Source: Actinoalloteichus fjordicus
GTDB taxonomy: Bacteria; Actinomycetota; Actinomycetes; Mycobacteriales; Pseudonocardiaceae
NCBI RefSeq assembly: GCF_001941625.1
Contig: NZ_CP016076.1
Span: 4,428,249 to 4,492,248, forward strand
Length of the DNA stretch: 64,000 bases
Direction of reading: 5' to 3'
Position numbers and translations under genes: made by a program. Positions within the stretch are counted from its first letter, which is position 1. Each line of letters starts with the position of its first letter. Below the pieces are notes generated by a model. That model made no database searches, had not been told where the DNA came from, and saw only the letters and a program-made list of their open reading frames with translations. Positions 1-10,014 of this stretch are shown here, piece after piece.

Positions 1-56
1 GACTAGTCGCGGCCCTCAAGGTAGCCGCCCACGGCATCAGCAGAAGCCTGAGCTGA
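1..56 (+). CDS. C-terminal fragment of a gene cut by the left edge
   Basis: The frame entering at base 3 reads LVAALKVAAHGISRSLS and stops at TGA 54-56. The codons have the high third-position G/C of real genes here. The amphipathic, alanine-rich ending resembles the last helix of many IclR-family proteins, but 17 residues are too few to name a family. Whether it belonged to a gene related to the IclR regulator that follows cannot be told from this window. Confidence 0.35.
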   Translation, partial: LVAALKVAAHGISRSLS

Positions 57-222
57 CGACGTCGGTCGAAGTGTGCTCGCTCGCCTGCGGCGGGACGGCC
101 GTCGACCGGCAGGGCGGAGCGGACGCCGTCGCCGACCTCGGGTCCGGACGCTCGACGCCTCCCCGAGTGCGGCTCGATGACTACGACGTCCCAGCTACGA
201 CGTCTCCACTACGACGCCCCGA

Positions 223-1011
223 CTACGAGGCTCCGCGCCGATGCGGCGACGCGAAGCGCTCCAGCTCGTCTCTTGCCCTGGTCAACGCGGCGATGATCTG
301 CGGGGTGGTGGTGTCGTCCCACCGGGCCAGCGGCGCGGTCACGCTCAGCGCGTCCTGCGTCTCCTGGCCTAAGCGCAGCGGAACCGCGATGCACGACACG
401 CCCGGCTCGTTCTCCTCGTGCTCGCTCGCCCAGCCGCGCTCGGCGGCCAGCGCCAGCTCGGCGAGCAGCGCGTCGACGTCGGTCTGCGTGTCGGCGGTGA
501 GTGCCTCGGGGCTGGGGCCGACGATGCGTCGGACCTCCGCAGGCGCCAGGCAGGCCAGCATCGCCTTGCCCAGCGCCGTCGCATGGGCGGGCAGTCGGCG
601 GCCGATGGCCGAATACAGCCGAAGTGGATGCACCGACTCCCGCTTGGCGAGATAGACGACGTCGGCGCCGTCCAGCCTGCCCAGATGAACGGCCTCCCCG
701 GTCAGCTGCGCGATCTCGTCGAGCGCCCCCTGACACCGGGAGGTCACCGGATCGGCGTCGACGTAGGCGGTGCCGATCTGCAGGGCGCGGACGCCGAGGG
801 AGAAGCGGGTGCGGGAACCGTCCTGGGCGACCCACCGCCGGTCAAGCAGGGTGTGCAGCAGGGCATGCAGACTGGACTTCGGGAAGCCGAGGCGCCCGCG
901 CAGCTCGCCGAGCGTCAGTTCGCCGTGCTCGGCGAGGCATTCCAGGATCTCCAGGGCACGATCCGCGGACTTGACCGGATGGTGCGGCCCGCCGCCGGAC
1001 TCCAGTGCCAT
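223..1011 (-). CDS. IclR family transcriptional regulator
   Basis: A 262-residue protein with the usual IclR layout: a winged helix-turn-helix at about residues 15-75 (SADRALEILECLAEHGELTL, then PKSSLHALLHTLLDRRWV) and a C-terminal effector-binding domain (AHATALGKAMLA, then the conserved IAVPL). The family length is about 250-270. I chose ATG 1011 because GAGGAG lies 8-9 bases upstream; the frame is open further upstream (to 1110), but that extension would run into the operator. It diverges from a sugar importer and ManD operon, so it most likely represses that operon and responds to a sugar acid or ketodeoxy acid. That role is inferred from position. An inverted repeat at 1104-1128 is a good candidate for its operator. 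Confidence 0.93.
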   Translation of the reverse strand: MALESGGGPHHPVKSADRALEILECLAEHGELTLGELRGRLGFPKSSLHALLHTLLDRRWVAQDGSRTRFSLGVRALQIGTAYVDADPVTSRCQGALDEIAQLTGEAVHLGRLDGADVVYLAKRESVHPLRLYSAIGRRLPAHATALGKAMLACLAPAEVRRIVGPSPEALTADTQTDVDALLAELALAAERGWASEHEENEPGVSCIAVPLRLGQETQDALSVTAPLARWDDTTTPQIIAALTRARDELERFASPHRRGAS

Positions 1012-1103
1012 GAGAGGTGCTCCTCGTCTCGCGATGTCGCCGGTCCCGACCGGACCGCGAGACTCTTTCGCCGCACCGATCGATGCCGTATCTTCCAGAA
1101 ATC

Positions 1104-1128
1104 TGACCATGGTTCACATATGTGGTCA
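1104..1128. promoter_or_regulatory. Candidate IclR operator
   Basis: An inverted repeat with arms TGACCA (1104-1109) and TGGTCA (1123-1128), and the smaller palindromes CCATGG and CATATG inside it. It lies 93 bases upstream of the IclR start, in the region from which both IclR and the ABC operon would be transcribed. Binding by this IclR protein is inferred. Confidence 0.5.
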
Positions 1129-1757
1129 ATGTCGGCGGCAGCGGCGAATGGAGGACACATGTCCGACGTCATCCTCGAACCGAGGACCGGTCGGCGCAGG
1201 CAGCCGCGCGGTCGCCGTCGACTCCCTGGCTCGAACCCGATCCCCCGCACACACCCGATGCCGCGTTCGCACCGGGCGGCGCCGCGAACTCCGTCCGCAC
1301 GATCGACCGGCTGCGAGGCACTCGGCGGGCTCGGCGCCGAACCGGTGCAACCGACGCCGTGACCGGCGGGCAGGCGGCGACCCCGTCCTGCCCCGCCGGA
1401 CGACGACACCGACCGAGGATCCCGCAGCGGACGCGACGTCCGACCGTACTGACGGGGCCGCCGTCGACGTTCCCCCCACCTCTCCGAGGAGCAGGCCCCG
1501 ACATCCCGCCGAGCCTGCACCGCTCCCGTACCGCTCGACGCGGTGACACGACGCAGACACGACGCAACGAACCGGCGCGATGACGCGCCTGCCACGACGA
1601 CCGCCCGGCCCGACGAGCCGCCGACGACCAGGACCACGAGTCGACGGCCCGCCGAGGACGACCACCCGCTTCACCCGGCCCGCACCGGGCCGGAGCGACG
1701 ACGCTCGCGGGCCCGCGGCCGGAGCGCGATCGGCAGTGAACTGAGCTGGAGGCAATG
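1129..1757. other. Long leader region with one possible short ORF
   Basis: About 630 bases separate the putative operator from the solute-binding protein gene. Just after the operator an ideal ribosome site (GGAGGACAC) precedes ATG 1159, and the frame runs to TGA 1360-1362 (67 codons). The product is rich in Arg and Pro and matches nothing I recognise. It may be a short leader ORF, or the 5' end of a decayed gene whose later frame is lost. The rest, to 1745, is GC-rich sequence with no convincing gene. Confidence 0.3.
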
Positions 1758-3047
1758 ATGCTGAAGCGACGCGACGCCCTGCGAATACTGGGTCTGAGCG
1801 CGGTGCTGAGTTCGAGCGCACTCGGGCTCGCAGGCTGCGGCCGGTCGAGCGGCGGAGCGAACGGACCGCTGCGGGTGGCCATGGTCAATCATGTGTGGAC
1901 CGACGCCGTTCGCTCGAAGATCGGCGAGTTCGAGGATCTGGCCGGGCGCCGGGTGCTGGTCTCGACGATGACCTCCGACCAGCTGTCGAACACCTACAAC
2001 GTCAAGTTGAACGCCAGCGCCCCGGACCTCGACGTCATGATGTACCGGCCGCTTCAGGAACAGCTCCTGTTCGCCCGCAACGGCTGGCTCGCCGAACTCG
2101 ACGACCTCCTGGCCGAGGACGACGACTACGACTGGGCCGACGTCCAGGACGCGGCGAAGGACCGGGTGACGATCGACGGCCGGGTCTTCGGCGTCCCGGT
2201 GGTCACCGAACGACCGACGCTGTACTACCGCCGCGACCTCGTCGACGCGCCGCCGACCACGCTCACCGAGATGCTGGAGACGGCCCGCAGGCTGCACGAC
2301 CCCGGCGCGGGCCTGCACGGCTTCACCGGTCGCGGTCAGCGGGCGGGCGCGGTGAGCATGTTCTCCAGCTACCTGTACTCCTTCGGCGGCGACTTCATCG
2401 TCGACGGCCGCTCCGGTGTCGGCACGCCGGAGGCGCTGGCCGCCTACGAGTACTACGGACGGCTGCTGCGCGAGACCGGACCGATCGGCTCGACCAACAT
2501 GACCCTGGAGCAGATCACGCCGATCTTCGCCCAGGGCAAGGCCGTCTTCGCGATCGACGCCGACGCGGTCTATCAGAACTTCATCGACCCGGCGACCTCA
2601 CTGGTCGGTGACCGGACCGGTTTCGCCGCCTTCCCGGCGGGGCCTGCGGGTTCCCGTCCCTTCAACATCCCGTCCTGGGGGTTGACCATCAACGTGTTCT
2701 CCGAACGCAGAGACGCCGCCTGGGAGTTCATCCGTTGGGCCAGCGGCCCCGAGATGACCCTGCGGCTGCAGAACGAGGGCGTGCCCAGCGCCAGGGACTC
2801 GGCCTGGGCGGACCAGGAGAGTCTCGCCTCCTTCCCGCCGGATCTCGCAGAGTCGATGGCCGCGGGCATCGCGACCGGAGTGGGAGCCGACCGCCCCGAC
2901 GTCGTCCAGGTCGGCCGGGCCCGCGACATCGTCGGGCGGCCGATCGTGGCGAGCATCCTCGGCGACGACGTGGCCGCCTCCGCGCGGGACGCCTCCGAGG
3001 AGTTCGACGACTTCCTGGTCCGCGACGCACGGCAGAGGCAGCTCTGA
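1758..3047 (+). CDS. Sugar ABC transporter substrate-binding lipoprotein
   Basis: A 429-residue extracellular solute-binding protein of the family 1 (carbohydrate) type. The N-terminus has a twin-arginine-like KRRDALRILG and a lipobox LAGC at residues 24-27, so it is probably exported and anchored outside the membrane. Later stretches such as FGVPVVTERPTLYYRRDLVD and WGLTINVFSERRDAAWEFIRW are typical of the family. Two ATGs stand in tandem; the second (1758) is better spaced from GGAGG at 1748-1752. The two permease genes follow at once, and ManD ends the operon, which suggests a hexuronate, aldonate or a uronic-acid-bearing oligosaccharide as ligand. No ATPase gene is present, so a shared MsiK-type ATPase elsewhere is likely. 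Confidence 0.93.
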   Translation: MLKRRDALRILGLSAVLSSSALGLAGCGRSSGGANGPLRVAMVNHVWTDAVRSKIGEFEDLAGRRVLVSTMTSDQLSNTYNVKLNASAPDLDVMMYRPLQEQLLFARNGWLAELDDLLAEDDDYDWADVQDAAKDRVTIDGRVFGVPVVTERPTLYYRRDLVDAPPTTLTEMLETARRLHDPGAGLHGFTGRGQRAGAVSMFSSYLYSFGGDFIVDGRSGVGTPEALAAYEYYGRLLRETGPIGSTNMTLEQITPIFAQGKAVFAIDADAVYQNFIDPATSLVGDRTGFAAFPAGPAGSRPFNIPSWGLTINVFSERRDAAWEFIRWASGPEMTLRLQNEGVPSARDSAWADQESLASFPPDLAESMAAGIATGVGADRPDVVQVGRARDIVGRPIVASILGDDVAASARDASEEFDDFLVRDARQRQL

Positions 3048-3048
3048 C

Positions 3049-3939
3049 ATGGCCATTCGAACGCTCGAACAGGAGAACCGTCGTCTCAAGTGGACGATGC
3101 TGGCCCCGGCGCTGATCTTCATCGGCGTGATGATCGTCTTCCCGATCATCTATACCGTCTATCTCAGCCTGACCGATGCCTTCGGCGCGGTGAACGCCGA
3201 CAGCTCCTTCATCGGACTGCTGAACTTCAGCGACGCGCTGAGCGACATGCGCCGGTTCTGGCCCGCCGTCGGCCGCACGGTCGTCTTCACCATCGCCGCC
3301 GTCGCGCTGGAGCTGACCCTCGGCCTGGCCCTGGCGATGCTGCTGCGCCGCCCGTTCCGGGGAATGCGCTGGGTCCGCACCATCATGATGGTGCCGCTGC
3401 TGGCCACGCCCGTCGCCGTCGGCGTGCTCTGGCTGCTCATCCTCGACCCGACCACCGGCATCGCGAACACGCTGCTCGGCTTCGTCGGCATCCCGCCGCA
3501 GCCGTTCCTCGGCTCGATCGCCCAGTCCCTGCCGACGCTGGTGCTCATCGACGTCTGGCAGTGGACGCCGATGATGACGCTGCTGCTGCTGGCCGGGCTG
3601 AGCACCCTGCCGAACGAGCCCGACGAGGCCGCGCTCGTCGACGGCGCGTCGCCCTGGCAGCGGTTCCGCCACGTCACGCTGCCGATGCTCACCACCACGA
3701 TCATCACCGCGCTGGTCCTGCGCAGCGTCGACGCGCTCAAGACCTTCGACCTCATCTACGCGACCAAGGGGCCGGGCGGCGGGTCTAGCCACGAGGCCGA
3801 GACGCTCAACATCTACGCCTACGGGCTGACCTTCGACTACCAGGAGTACGGGCTGGCCGCAGCGGTCCTGGTCGTCTTCACCGTGATCATCGTCCTGATC
3901 GTCCTCGCGCTCCGGCGCCGTTCCGCGAAGGCATCCTGA
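3049..3939 (+). CDS. Sugar ABC transporter permease (MalF/UgpA type)
   Basis: A 296-residue inner-membrane permease with about six hydrophobic segments. The cytoplasmic EAA loop that docks the ATPase reads [20 protein letters not shown]. It starts at ATG 3049, one base after the stop of the binding-protein gene, and its own stop overlaps the start of the next permease (ATGA at 3936-3941). Tight spacing shows one transcript. It would form a heterodimeric channel with the next gene product and import the sugar captured by the lipoprotein. Confidence 0.95.
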   Translation: MAIRTLEQENRRLKWTMLAPALIFIGVMIVFPIIYTVYLSLTDAFGAVNADSSFIGLLNFSDALSDMRRFWPAVGRTVVFTIAAVALELTLGLALAMLLRRPFRGMRWVRTIMMVPLLATPVAVGVLWLLILDPTTGIANTLLGFVGIPPQPFLGSIAQSLPTLVLIDVWQWTPMMTLLLLAGLSTLPNEPDEAALVDGASPWQRFRHVTLPMLTTTIITALVLRSVDALKTFDLIYATKGPGGGSSHEAETLNIYAYGLTFDYQEYGLAAAVLVVFTVIIVLIVLALRRRSAKAS

Positions 3940-4817
3940 TGACCGCCACGCTGCCGAACCCCACGCCCGTCTCCGCCCCGTCGCCCGGCGTCCAACGGCA
4001 CGTCCGACGACGGCGCACCCTCAACGGCCTGCGGATCGGTGGGATCGCCCTGGTCAGCGCCGTGTTCGCCGCGCCGTTGATCTGGATGGTGCTCGCCGCC
4101 TTCAAGACCAACGTGCAGATCGGCAATCCCGCGAACGCGGTGGTGTTCACGCCGACCACGCAGAACTTCCGCAACGTCTTCAGCGAGGGCGTATTCCTGC
4201 CCGCGATGCTGAACTCGGCGATCGTCGGCATCGTCTCGACGGCGCTCTCCGCGATCATCGCGGTGCCCGCCGCATGGGCCATCGGGCGATTCGCCATGCA
4301 GCGGGCCGGAAACTGGGTGCTGATCGCACGCATCATCCCGGCCGTGTCGCTGCTCGTGCCGTGGTACTACCTGTTCGCCCGGCTCGAACTGGTCGGCGGC
4401 TATACCGTGCTGGTGCTCAGCCACATGTTCGTCTCGGTGCCGCTGATCACCTGGATCATGATCGGCTTCTTCTCCTCGATGCCCCCCGAGCTGGAGGAGG
4501 CGGGCCGGGTGGACGGCCTCTCGGCGTTCGGCGCCTTCCGGCGGATCTCGCTGCCGCTGGCCGCGCCCGGCACCGCGACCGCCTGCGTGCTGGCCCTCGT
4601 CTTCAGCTGGAACAACTTCATGTTCGCCCTGATCCTGTCCGACGAGTCGACCAAGACGCTGCCGGTGGCGTTGTTCAACTTCATGTCCTACGCCAGCGTC
4701 GACTGGGGCGGGCTGATGGCGGCCTCCACGCTGATGAGCGTGCCCGTCATCCTCGCCGCCGTCTTCGGCCAGCGCTATCTCGTCGCCGGTCTCACCGCAG
4801 GGGCGACCAAGGGCTGA
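3939..4817 (+). CDS. Sugar ABC transporter permease (MalG/UgpE type)
   Basis: A 292-residue permease, partner of the preceding one. A poorly hydrophobic N-terminal tail of about 30 residues is followed by about six membrane segments. The EAA-loop is slightly divergent ([20 protein letters not shown]). The ATG overlaps the TGA of the upstream permease, so translation is coupled. A 56-base gap with a good ribosome site leads to ManD, which is therefore probably co-transcribed. Confidence 0.95.
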   Translation: MTATLPNPTPVSAPSPGVQRHVRRRRTLNGLRIGGIALVSAVFAAPLIWMVLAAFKTNVQIGNPANAVVFTPTTQNFRNVFSEGVFLPAMLNSAIVGIVSTALSAIIAVPAAWAIGRFAMQRAGNWVLIARIIPAVSLLVPWYYLFARLELVGGYTVLVLSHMFVSVPLITWIMIGFFSSMPPELEEAGRVDGLSAFGAFRRISLPLAAPGTATACVLALVFSWNNFMFALILSDESTKTLPVALFNFMSYASVDWGGLMAASTLMSVPVILAAVFGQRYLVAGLTAGATKG

Positions 4818-4873
4818 GATCGCCTGCCCGCATCAGAAACCGACCCGTCGGCAACTCCCACGAAAGGAAGCAC

Positions 4874-6106
4874 ATGCGGATCGTCAACGCCGAGGTCGTC
4901 GTCACCAGCCCCGGCCGCAACTTCGTCACGCTGGAGATCACCACCGAGGACGGAGTGCACGGGTACGGCGACGGAACGCTCAACGGCCGGGAACTCGCCG
5001 TCGCGAGCTATCTGACCGACCACGTCGTCCCGCTGCTGGTCGGCCGGGACGCGCACCAGATCGAAGACACCTGGCAGTACCTGCATCGCGGCGCCTACTG
5101 GCGGCGCGGCCCGGTGACGATGGCGGCGATCGCCGCCGTCGACGTGGCGTTGTGGGACATCAAGGCCCAGGTGGCCGGGCTGCCCCTCTACCAGCTCCTC
5201 GGCGGGGCGAGCCGCACCGGCATCCGCGCCTACGGACACGCCAGCGGCCGGGATCTGCCGGAGCTGTTCGACTCGATCCGCGCCCATCTCGACGAGGGCT
5301 ACAAGTCGATCCGCATCCAGTCGGCCGTGCCGGGACTGGGCACCATCTACGGCATCGGCGCGGGCACCACGACCGGCGGGACGGGCCGCTACGACTACGA
5401 GCCCGCTCGCCGTCACCCGGTCCCCACCGAGGAGGTCTGGGACACCCGCGCCTACCTGCGGCACCTGCCGACGGTGTTCGAGGCGGTGCGCAACGAGTTC
5501 GGTCCCGAGCTGCCGCTGCTGCACGACGTCCACCACCGGCTGACGCCGATCCAGGCGGCGAAGCTGGGCAGGTCGCTGGAGCCCTACGACCTGTTCTGGA
5601 TGGAGGACTGCACCCCGGCCGAGAACCAGGAGTCGCTGCGCCTCGTGCGGCACCACACTACGACGCCGCTGGCGATCGGCGAGGTCTTCAACTCCGTCGT
5701 CGACTACCAGACGCTGATCCGCGAGCAGCTCATCGACTACGTCCGCTCGGCGGTCACCCACACCGGCGGAATCAGCCCGATGCGCAAGCTCTTCGACTAC
5801 GCGGCGCTCTACCAGGTGAAGTCCGGCATCCACGGCCCCACCGACATCTCCCCGGTGGGCATGGCGGCCGGGTTGCATCTCGACCTGGCGATCCACAACT
5901 TCGGCATCCAGGAGTTCATGCCGCACAGCGCGGAGACCTACCAGGTCTTCCCGCACGCGTACACGTTCACCGACGGCTACCTGCACCCGGGCGAGACACC
6001 TGGTCTCGGGGTGACACTGGACCGCGAGGCGGCGGCGGCCTTCCCGTACGAGCCCGCCTACCTGCCGGTGAACCGCCTGCGGGACGGGACGATGCACGAC
6101 TGGTGA
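4874..6106 (+). CDS. manD: D-mannonate dehydratase (ManD/RspA, enolase superfamily)
   Basis: A 410-residue member of the mannonate dehydratase branch of the enolase superfamily, which converts D-mannonate (and, in some members, D-gluconate) to 2-keto-3-deoxygluconate. Metal ligands can be placed at D218, E244 and E270, with the 26-residue spacing of characterised ManD proteins. H220 in HDVHHR fits the catalytic His, and R147 with Y159 (KSIRIQS, GLGTIYG) fits the Tyr-Arg dyad. The C-terminal [11 protein letters not shown] and [14 protein letters not shown] are typical of the family. ATG 4874 has AAGGAAG upstream. Because it closes a sugar-uptake operon under a likely IclR repressor, it probably acts in hexuronate or aldonate breakdown. 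Substrate choice (mannonate, gluconate or inactive RspA type) cannot be read from sequence alone. Confidence 0.92.
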   Translation: MRIVNAEVVVTSPGRNFVTLEITTEDGVHGYGDGTLNGRELAVASYLTDHVVPLLVGRDAHQIEDTWQYLHRGAYWRRGPVTMAAIAAVDVALWDIKAQVAGLPLYQLLGGASRTGIRAYGHASGRDLPELFDSIRAHLDEGYKSIRIQSAVPGLGTIYGIGAGTTTGGTGRYDYEPARRHPVPTEEVWDTRAYLRHLPTVFEAVRNEFGPELPLLHDVHHRLTPIQAAKLGRSLEPYDLFWMEDCTPAENQESLRLVRHHTTTPLAIGEVFNSVVDYQTLIREQLIDYVRSAVTHTGGISPMRKLFDYAALYQVKSGIHGPTDISPVGMAAGLHLDLAIHNFGIQEFMPHSAETYQVFPHAYTFTDGYLHPGETPGLGVTLDREAAAAFPYEPAYLPVNRLRDGTMHDW

Positions 6107-6568
6107 GCCCGCGTCAGGCATCCGGAGCGGGCATCGAGGTCACGGCGCTCCTGCGGCGCCACCCGACGCAGGCGGCGCGGGCCGACTCGGGCCGGCCGAT
6201 GCCTGCCACCGTGGCGTGGGCTCCTCTCGCATCGCCGGGGCACGTCGCCACGTTCACCACGCTTCTTCGCGGGGGCGGAGGGAGTGAGGGAACGCGGCGG
6301 CGGGCCCTGCTCGGCTGACCGGGCCCGCACCACTCGGCGAGATGGGCGCCGGACCAGTCGGCCGCCGGCTCGCCTCGGCCGACACGTGCGACGGCGAGCC
6401 GGGTCGGACGCCGCCGGGGCGATCCTGTCGGGCGGAGCCGACGTCGACTCTCCGGCCTGCGTCTCGTCCGGGGCGGTGATGGCGCGGCGCCCGGCGGGGA
6501 AGGTCGCCGCGCGACCAGTGCAGACCATGGCACGAGGGCATCTCGCACGAGGCCCGGCCCGGGGCTGC
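6107..6568. other. Gene-free convergent region with hairpin
   Basis: The 460 bases between ManD and the oppositely oriented DUF4232 gene contain no convincing coding sequence. A perfect 8-bp inverted repeat, GCGGGCCC at 6300-6307 and GGGCCCGC at 6321-6328, could act as a terminator for either side. No T-run follows, which is usual in actinomycetes. Confidence 0.45.
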
Positions 6569-7198
6569 TCAGCCGACCGGGGAGAGCTGGACCGGACCGG
6601 TGAGATCGATCGCCCAGGGCACCTCAAAGTCGAGGCCCTCACCGCCGTCGGGCAGGGTGAAGGTAATCCCGGTCGCAGCGTGACCGGGCCCGTCGGGCTC
6701 GGCCACGCTCACCAGGACGTCGGCCGTCCGCAGCTCGTCGAGTCGCACGACGGCGGTCTCCCGACCGGCCTCCACAGTGGACGCCACGTCCAGTGCCGTG
6801 CCTGCTGCGTCGTGGAACACCAGGTCCGTAGGCGCGCCGACGAGCGTGCAGGCCACGCCGTCGACCGAGGTGAAGACGATGCGGAAGCGCTCCTCCGCCA
6901 CGACCGGCGACGGCAGCTCGATCACCTCGGCATCGACCTGCCCTGGCAGGCAGGCATCGACGGCGTCCGACGCCCGCTCGGCCGCGGCCGTCGACGTGTC
7001 GGCGGCGCGAACCGGGGCGAGTTCGCCCGTCGTCGTCCCGCCGATTCCGGAGTCCGACGGCAGACCCGGCAGGACGCCGCCGAACCCCCCGGCGAGAAGT
7101 CCGCCGACCAGCACGACGCCGATCGGCACCACGCCGATCCGCCCGCGTCGAGAGCCTCGACCGCTGGACGTCCGTCTCTTCAGGTTGTCACCGCTCAT
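6569..7198 (-). CDS. Membrane-anchored or secreted DUF4232-like protein
   Basis: A 209-residue protein with a basic N-terminus (KRRTSSGRGSRRGR), one hydrophobic segment (about residues 25-45) and an Ala/Thr-rich spacer. The C-terminal domain of about 130 residues carries FRIVFTSVDGVACTLVGAPT and LVFHDAAGTALDV. That pattern, with a cysteine followed by LxGxP, is typical of DUF4232, found in secreted actinobacterial proteins of unknown role. The start is unsure: ATG 7198 has AGGAG almost touching it, and TTG 7207 is the alternative. It stands alone, transcribed towards ManD. Confidence 0.7.
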   Translation of the reverse strand: MSGDNLKRRTSSGRGSRRGRIGVVPIGVVLVGGLLAGGFGGVLPGLPSDSGIGGTTTGELAPVRAADTSTAAAERASDAVDACLPGQVDAEVIELPSPVVAEERFRIVFTSVDGVACTLVGAPTDLVFHDAAGTALDVASTVEAGRETAVVRLDELRTADVLVSVAEPDGPGHAATGITFTLPDGGEGLDFEVPWAIDLTGPVQLSPVG

Positions 7199-7455
7199 AC
7201 TCCTCAAGACTCCGACAGCCCGAGGAACGCTGCATACTCGCGATCTCGATCACAGGCAGACAACCTCGGCGACGTGATCAGCGTGTCGTGGTCTGGGACC
7301 TGCCTTCTGCGAGGCGGTGCGGGCCTCGCCGTCCAGAGCAGACGAGGGATGCCCGATCCGCCGTCCCACGTCTCAACGACGCCGGCCCGCTGCGCAGGCC
7401 GCACCCGGCGGTTCCGAGCCACCGGGCCTGCCCGGCGCCCGGCCACCGCGGCCCT

Positions 7456-7495
7456 GCGACCACGCAAGCCCCGCCGCGCGCGGCTGCGTGGTCGC
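7456..7495 (-). terminator. Terminator hairpin of the UvrA-like gene
   Basis: A perfect 11-bp inverted repeat, GCGACCACGCA (7456-7466) and TGCGTGGTCGC (7485-7495), with a further GC stem inside the loop. It begins 12 bases past the stop of the UvrA-like gene. A strong GC stem without a T-run is the usual actinomycete form. Confidence 0.65.
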
Positions 7496-7506
7496 GCCCG
7501 CGCCGC

Positions 7507-10014
7507 TCAGACCCTGAGCAACCCCCGCAGATGACGCGCCGTGGCGCCCTCCCCCGTCGCGACGTGCTCCGGCGAGCCCTCGGCGACGACCAGGCCGCCG
7601 TCGGCGCCGCCGCCGGGGCCGAGGTCCACCACCCAGTCGGCCGCGGCCACCACCTCCATGCTGTGCGAGACGGCCACCACGCTGTGCCCCGCCGCGACCA
7701 GGTCGTGCAGCACCCCGGTCAGCCGCGCCACGTCCAGCGAGTGCAGTCCGGTGGTCGGCTCGTCCAGCAGGTAGAGGGTGTGTCTGCCGGGCCTGCGCTG
7801 AAGTTCGTTGGCGAGCTTGATCCGCTGCGCCTCCCCACCGGAGAGGGTGTTCCCCGGCTGCCCGAGCCGCAGGTATCCCAGGCCGACCTCGGCCAGCACG
7901 CGCAGCGGACGGGCGACGGGGCCGAGGTCGGCGAAGAACTCGGCGGCGTCGTCGACCGACATCGCCAGGACGTCGGCGATCGAGCGGCCCCGATGACGGA
8001 CGGCCAGCGTCTCGGCGTCGAAGCGGGCCCCGTGGCAGACGTCGCAGGGCAGGAAGACGTCCGGCAGGAAGCCCATCTCCACGCGCACGGTGCCGTCGCC
8101 GGAACAGTCCTCGCAGCGGCCGCCGGGCGAGTTGAAGGAGAAGCGCCCGGGTTTGAAGCCGCGCCGCCGTGCCTCGTCGGTCTGGGCGAAGACCTTGCGG
8201 ACGCTGTCGAGGATGCCGGTATAGGTCGCGGGGGTGGACCGCGCCGAGCGACCGATCGGCGACTGGTCGACCCGGATCACCCGGTCGATCGCTCCCAGCC
8301 CCAGCACCTCGTCGTGATCGCCCGGCGGCGGGGCGTCGCCGCCGAGCGCGCGTTCGGCCGCACGGCACAGGATCTCGTCGACCAGCGTCGACTTGCCCGC
8401 GCCGGAGACTCCGCTGACGGCGACCAGCATGTCCAGCGGCAGCGTGACGTCGACGTCCCGCAGGTTGTTCGCCCTGGCGCCTCGGACGACGATCTCCCGG
8501 CCGGGTCGCGGCGTCCGGCGCACCCTCGGCACGCCGCCGGGGCGCGCCGTGGAGCCGCCGGGATCGCGCAGGAAGCGGCCGGTCAGGGAGTCGGAGTCGT
8601 CGAGCAGCTCCTCGGCGGTGCCGGTGAACATCAGCCTGCCGCCCAGCTCGCCCGCGGCGGGCCCCAGCTCCACCACCCGGTCGGCAGCACGAATCACCTG
8701 ATGGTCGTGCTCCACCACCACCAGGGTGTTGCCGACGTCGCGCAGCGCGCGCAGGGTGGCGATCAACGCGGCGGTGTCCTCCGGATGCAGCCCCACGGTC
8801 GGCTCGTCGAGCACGTACAGCAGGCCGAAGAGTCGGGTGCCGAGCTGTCCGGCGAGCCGGATGCGCTGGGCCTCGCCGCCGGACAGCGTCCTGGCGGGCC
8901 GGTCCAACGTGAGATAGCCGAGACCGACCTCGGTCAGGAAGGTCAGCCGGTCGGTGATCTCGATGACGGCCTGCTCGATCACCCGTCGATCGCGGTCGGC
9001 GACCTCCAGCCGCGCGAAGAACCGTAAGGCCGAGGTGACCGGCAACGCGCAGGCCTCGGCGATGCCCCGGCCGCCGACCCGCACCGAGGCCTGCGCCGGA
9101 GCGAGCCGGCTTCCGCCGCAGCCAGGGCAGGCCACGGTGCGCAGATACGGCTCGGCCGGGTCGGGAGTGCCCTCCCCCGCCGAGGCGCGACGCCGCTCCA
9201 GCCACGGGAGCACGCCGAGGAAGCGCGCCCCGGAGATCGGGCCCGCTCCCGTCGTCCCCGAGCCGTCCACCCCGTGCAGCAGGGCGCTGCGGAGTTCCGC
9301 AGGCAGGGTCCGCCACGGCGAGGCCGTGCTGCGACCTGCCCGTGCCACCAGGTCGGCGGCGGCCGACCGTTCGGCGGGCACGGTGCGCCACGGCGCCAGC
9401 GCGCCCTCGTCGAGGGAGCGAGCCTCGTCGGGGACCACCAGCGCCGGATCGACCTCGCGGGTGCTGCCCAGGCCGAGACACGCCGGGCACTGGCCGAACG
9501 GAAGGTTGAAGGAGAACGCGGGCCCCGACAGGTCCGGCAGCGGCGTGTCGTGGCCCGCCGGGCAGGCCTGGTCGACGAGTTCGGCGGCGCAGTCGGTGCA
9601 GTGGCCTCGGCCGACCCTGGCCCACAGCACGCGCATCAGGTCGTAGACCTCGGTCACCGTGCCGACCGTCGACCGGGGGTTCCTGGATGCCGAGGACCGC
9701 TGGTCCACGGCGACGACGGAGCAGAGTCCGTCGAGCCGGTCGACGTCGGGCTTGTCCATCTCGTTCATGAACTGCCGCGCGAAGCTCGACATCGACTGCA
9801 CCTGACGGCGCTGCGCCTCGGCGTAGATCGTGTCGAAGGCCAGTGAGGACTTCCCCGAGCCGGAGACGCCGGTGAAGACGATCAGGCTGCGGTGCGGGAG
9901 GTCCAGGTCCACCCCGCGCAGGTTGTGCACTCGGGCGCCGCGTACCGAGAGACGGTCCGGGAGTGCGGGCGCCGAGACGAGGGCGGCGGGTGCCTCGGAG
10001 TCGACTGTGGTCAT
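7507..10014 (-). CDS. Short UvrA-like (excinuclease ABC subunit A) protein
   Basis: An 835-residue UvrA-family ATPase with two ABC cassettes: Walker A GVSGSGKSSLAF near residue 40 and GVSGAGKSTLVDEI near 510, and two LSGGEAQRI signature motifs. Zinc-binding cysteine pairs occur in CTDCAAEL, CPACLGLG, CPGCGG, CEDCSGDG and CDVCHG. Housekeeping UvrA is about 950 residues, so this is about 110 shorter and looks like the second, UvrA2-type class. Members of that class have been linked to antibiotic or oxidant tolerance as well as to lesion recognition. Start ATG 10014 has AGGAAGG 8 bases upstream. The promoter region holds four CTCAA..TTGAG-type sites, which suggests induction by a specific signal. 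Which regulator acts there is unknown; the co-oriented PadR gene is one candidate. Confidence 0.9.
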   Translation of the reverse strand: MTTVDSEAPAALVSAPALPDRLSVRGARVHNLRGVDLDLPHRSLIVFTGVSGSGKSSLAFDTIYAEAQRRQVQSMSSFARQFMNEMDKPDVDRLDGLCSVVAVDQRSSASRNPRSTVGTVTEVYDLMRVLWARVGRGHCTDCAAELVDQACPAGHDTPLPDLSGPAFSFNLPFGQCPACLGLGSTREVDPALVVPDEARSLDEGALAPWRTVPAERSAAADLVARAGRSTASPWRTLPAELRSALLHGVDGSGTTGAGPISGARFLGVLPWLERRRASAGEGTPDPAEPYLRTVACPGCGGSRLAPAQASVRVGGRGIAEACALPVTSALRFFARLEVADRDRRVIEQAVIEITDRLTFLTEVGLGYLTLDRPARTLSGGEAQRIRLAGQLGTRLFGLLYVLDEPTVGLHPEDTAALIATLRALRDVGNTLVVVEHDHQVIRAADRVVELGPAAGELGGRLMFTGTAEELLDDSDSLTGRFLRDPGGSTARPGGVPRVRRTPRPGREIVVRGARANNLRDVDVTLPLDMLVAVSGVSGAGKSTLVDEILCRAAERALGGDAPPPGDHDEVLGLGAIDRVIRVDQSPIGRSARSTPATYTGILDSVRKVFAQTDEARRRGFKPGRFSFNSPGGRCEDCSGDGTVRVEMGFLPDVFLPCDVCHGARFDAETLAVRHRGRSIADVLAMSVDDAAEFFADLGPVARPLRVLAEVGLGYLRLGQPGNTLSGGEAQRIKLANELQRRPGRHTLYLLDEPTTGLHSLDVARLTGVLHDLVAAGHSVVAVSHSMEVVAAADWVVDLGPGGGADGGLVVAEGSPEHVATGEGATARHLRGLLRV

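Noticed and set aside
1215-1240. GGCTCGAACCCG resembling a tRNA T-loop
   Set aside because: No acceptor stem, D-arm or anticodon arm can be folded around it on either strand.
1170-1340. Possible decayed PfkB/KDG kinase (a frame reading AFAPGGAANSVRTIDRL)
   Set aside because: It would suit the ManD pathway, but one short GG-A-N motif without further matches is not enough.
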